From UBA8524 sp964215915 (GTDB lineage Bacteria > Bacteroidota > Bacteroidia > UBA8524), in assembly GCA_964215915.1 (NCBI GenBank), contig CAXPEB010000046.1:22826-86825 (forward strand): DNA of 64,000 nucleotides, written 5' to 3'. The translations under genes were made by a program, and so were the position numbers. A model generated the notes under the pieces. The model saw nothing but the letters and a program-made list of their open reading frames with translations. It ran no database searches and was not told the DNA's origin. This document shows, in pieces, positions 61,996 through 64,000 of the stretch (positions within the stretch are counted from its first letter, which is position 1; every line of letters begins with the position of its first letter).

Positions 61996-63885
61996 TCAGT
62001 ATTCCCCGCCCGTCTTACGCCGGTTCCAGGCATCCACATCCATAAGGGGGAGTCTATTGGGAGCGGTGTAATTTCCGGGGTCGCTGAGGGCTTTCATGAA
62101 GGAGATAAGGTCCATTTGGTCCTGAGCGCTTAGCTCCAGGCTATCGAAGGGCAGGGTTTGATTGGGCACCTTGAGGCCGAGCCCCGCTCCTCCTCCCCGA
62201 CGGTAAAACTCCACAACCTCTTCCAGGCTCCCGAAGGCGCCATGATGCATATACGGCGCAGTAAGAGCGGCGTTCCGTATTCCCGGTGTCTTAAAGCTGC
62301 GGCGAAATGCTTCCGCCTGTTGAAAATGATACCTTCCCTGATCCGGGTCAAGAGAAGTACTGTCCCAATTTGTGTTTGCGGGGACCCCCAGCACCTCCGA
62401 TTCCATCTCGGTATACTCAGGCGGCACCATTCCGGAGAAGGTAGGGGGAAAATGGCAGGTGGCGCAAAGCGCTTTACCCATGAACAGGTTGAAACCGCTT
62501 ACCACGGCCTCGTCGGCTTTTTGCTCTCCCCGGATCATCCGGTCAAACGGACTGTTAAATGACTGCAGGCTGCGCAGGTAATCGGCCAGGGCCAGGTTGA
62601 AATAACGGATGTTCACCGGTTCGCTGGCATCCGGAAAAGCGGCATGAAAGAGCGAATCGTATTCCCGGCTTTGTGCCAGTTTACGCATGATCTCGGTATA
62701 GCTGGAGTGAAATTCTTTACCGTTGCTAACCACATGATCAATCTGATCTTCCAGGAAGGTTTCTCTGAGGTCCCAGAACTGGGCGCTTTGATAAGCAGAA
62801 TTGAGTAAACCCGGAGAATTCCGGCCTACATCATTCAACCCGTCAAATGCCAGGCTTTTGTTCCTGCCGTCACTGAATGCCAGTCCGGGGCGATGGCAGG
62901 AAGCGCAGCTTCTTTTATTCCCGGCAGAAAGGATTGGGTCAAAAAAGAGATAGCGTCCCAGCTCCAGGCGTGCCGGACTAAGCGTATCCGAAGGATCGGA
63001 AGAATAGGCAAGAGGATCCAGGAAATACGGATCGAAAAGGTTTCGGGAATCGGGGTTAACCGGGTTTCTTCCGTTTCTGTAACGGGTCAGGTCCAACTCG
63101 GCCCAGCTTTCACGAAGAGAAACGAGCGCATTCAACAGGCTGTTTCCATGATCACGAATAAAACCGAACCGATCGAAGCGGTCAAATTCAGGGTTTTCCA
63201 GCAGGAAATCGGAGGCTTTATGGATCGAAAAACGGAACCGGGCCCATTTCCCGGAGTCAAACTCCTCCTGGAATTGTTCCAGGACTACGGCCATGGATTC
63301 AAGCGCAACGGCAGACTCCTCCATGGCTTTACCGGAGGCGGGGCTGTCAAACCCGGTGATCCCCTGCGTCAATATCCGGATAAGACCGAAATGAACCGAC
63401 AGGTATACCCCTTCCCGGTTCATGGCGCCTTTTAAAGGAACCCGTTTGTCGATGGCATTTACCAGCCGATTGGTTTTCTGCAACTCGGAAAGAATCGGGT
63501 GAATATCGGGGTCCTCCTCGTAAAGCAGTTCTTCAAGAACCTGTATGCCTGTGGGAGCCAGTGTAATGTATTGAGCGTTGCTTACGTCAACCTTCGCGAT
63601 CGGAGCAGCATTGATCAGGGAAGCAGACCCCTTGTCATACCAGGCAAGCAAGAATTCGATGCGTTTATAGCTCAGACGAGCCAGATGAAGGTGATGTCTG
63701 GCTTTTTCCCAGTTCGGGCTTGACAAGCTGCCTTCCTTTTCAAGTTGCTCAAGATGACCCAGCAGTGCGGTCTTTTCCTGCAGCAGGTATTCGGCACAAG
63801 CGTCGGACGGATCTATTTCTATCGGTCTGAACTGAAGCAGGAGAATGCAAACCAGCAAAAAACCAAGTACCCGAAATGTTTTCAT
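61996..63885 (-). CDS. Dihaem cytochrome c peroxidase (MauG/CcpA family) with N-terminal helical domain
   Basis: A 629-residue exported protein. The start at MKTFRVLGFL opens the signal sequence; the longer frame runs into the adapter and is artificial. About residues 30-265 form a helical domain of the imelysin-like kind often fused to these enzymes in Bacteroidota. The peroxidase part has two haem motifs, CASCH (C327-H331) and CATCH (C474-H478), and the intervening GRNSPGLLNSAYQ and FKTPGIRNAALTAPYMHHG segments. It detoxifies peroxide or oxidises another periplasmic partner. Its start overlaps by 1 bp the stop of an upstream paralogue. Confidence 0.9.
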   Translation of the reverse strand: MKTFRVLGFLLVCILLLQFRPIEIDPSDACAEYLLQEKTALLGHLEQLEKEGSLSSPNWEKARHHLHLARLSYKRIEFLLAWYDKGSASLINAAPIAKVDVSNAQYITLAPTGIQVLEELLYEEDPDIHPILSELQKTNRLVNAIDKRVPLKGAMNREGVYLSVHFGLIRILTQGITGFDSPASGKAMEESAVALESMAVVLEQFQEEFDSGKWARFRFSIHKASDFLLENPEFDRFDRFGFIRDHGNSLLNALVSLRESWAELDLTRYRNGRNPVNPDSRNLFDPYFLDPLAYSSDPSDTLSPARLELGRYLFFDPILSAGNKRSCASCHRPGLAFSDGRNKSLAFDGLNDVGRNSPGLLNSAYQSAQFWDLRETFLEDQIDHVVSNGKEFHSSYTEIMRKLAQSREYDSLFHAAFPDASEPVNIRYFNLALADYLRSLQSFNSPFDRMIRGEQKADEAVVSGFNLFMGKALCATCHFPPTFSGMVPPEYTEMESEVLGVPANTNWDSTSLDPDQGRYHFQQAEAFRRSFKTPGIRNAALTAPYMHHGAFGSLEEVVEFYRRGGGAGLGLKVPNQTLPFDSLELSAQDQMDLISFMKALSDPGNYTAPNRLPLMDVDAWNRRKTGGEY

Positions 63886-63975
63886 CAGTATTCTCCTCCG
63901 GTTTTTCGATGCATAAGGGAAGAGGTTCCGTTTATGGATGGAAGGCGGGCAGGAGCTGGAAATGTGGTCAGCGTA
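63885..63975 (-). CDS. 3' end of an upstream gene, probable paralogue of the dihaem peroxidase (truncated)
   Basis: In a second minus-strand frame the last 29 codons before the peroxidase gene end ...HRKTGGEY-stop, and contain APARLP. The peroxidase itself ends with APNRLP and, after a similar gap, RKTGGEY-stop. The shared termini indicate a tandem paralogue cut off by the end of the sequence. Its TGA shares one base with the next ATG (TGATG), so the two are co-transcribed. Confidence 0.7.
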
Positions 63976-64000
63976 AGATCGGAAGAGCACACGTCTGAAC
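63976..64000. other. Illumina TruSeq adapter contamination
   Basis: The final 25 bases, beginning AGATCGGAAGAGCACACG, are the standard Illumina read-1 adapter. They are not genomic. The contig therefore ends at about 63975. Confidence 0.97.

Noticed and set aside
63886..63990. N-terminal extension of the peroxidase running to the end of the window
   Set aside because: The extension starts inside the Illumina adapter and lies before a clear signal peptide at MKTFRVLGFL.
1..64000. tRNA, rRNA, CRISPR, insertion sequences, prophage or integrative elements
   Set aside because: Intergenic gaps are short and I saw no cloverleaf, rRNA stretch, repeat-spacer pattern, transposase or integrase.

Overview
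The window is a contiguous chromosomal segment from a member of the Bacteroidota, most likely Flavobacteriia or a close relative. The evidence is two proteins ending in type IX secretion (T9SS) type A sorting domains, a BshA bacillithiol enzyme, the short-chain type of L-threonine dehydrogenase, many outer-membrane barrels and lipoproteins, DUF2723, DUF4783, DUF5723 and DUF5777 families, and TAnnTTTG promoter elements with almost no Shine-Dalgarno sequences. No prophage, insertion sequence, CRISPR array, rRNA or tRNA was seen. The last 25 bases are Illumina adapter, so position 63975 is the real end of the sequence.

Layout, left to right. 1-2.4 kb: tail of an Lhr-type helicase and pdeM, part of the ligase-associated DNA repair cluster. 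2.4-9.8 kb: two T9SS cargo proteins, nadC with a DUF4783 gene, upp, a HAD nucleotidase, and a ferredoxin reductase/ferredoxin pair. 9.8-12.0 kb: lipoproteins and a haem-lipoprotein/DUF5777/YceI cluster. 12.2-18.1 kb: polyprenyl synthase, proS with a conserved unknown gene, a low-complexity lipoprotein and a FadL-like porin. 18.1-25.7 kb: an exported 1675-residue TPR-CHAT protease homologue, a small secreted cysteine-containing protein and an exported metacaspase. 25.9-33.6 kb: pheS, then a 394 bp AT-rich gap with an abrupt GC-skew reversal and five ATTCAC cores, then an Ig-like lipoprotein, mnmG, ybeY and two M16 peptidases. Two parS-type palindromes sit at the two ends of ybeY. I read this as the origin-proximal region of the chromosome.

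33.7-41.8 kb: a pseudouridine synthase, bshA, tadA, a DEAD-box helicase, a three-gene membrane glycosylation operon, and sodA. 42-47.8 kb: a large lipoprotein with a DUF5723 barrel, then a PadR regulator with a PspC/GIN-domain membrane protein. 47.9-51.6 kb: a K+ channel and a small regulon (membrane protein, HTH regulator, Coq4-like protein, membrane protein) sharing a DNA element. 51.6-53.9 kb: threonine dehydrogenase, a TrpF-like protein and an alkyltransferase-like protein (each lacking its family's catalytic cysteine), and an AhpD-like protein. 53.9-59.1 kb: two polytopic GT-C type membrane proteins and rlmB. 59.0-61.9 kb: an arsenic operon arsR-arsM-phosphatase-acr3. 62-64 kb: a dihaem peroxidase preceded by the last codons of a paralogue.

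The two most notable items are the metacaspase/CHAT locus, whose three proteins share an over-represented Ser-Arg-Gly tripeptide that could be a protease processing site, and the candidate replication origin with its parS pair.
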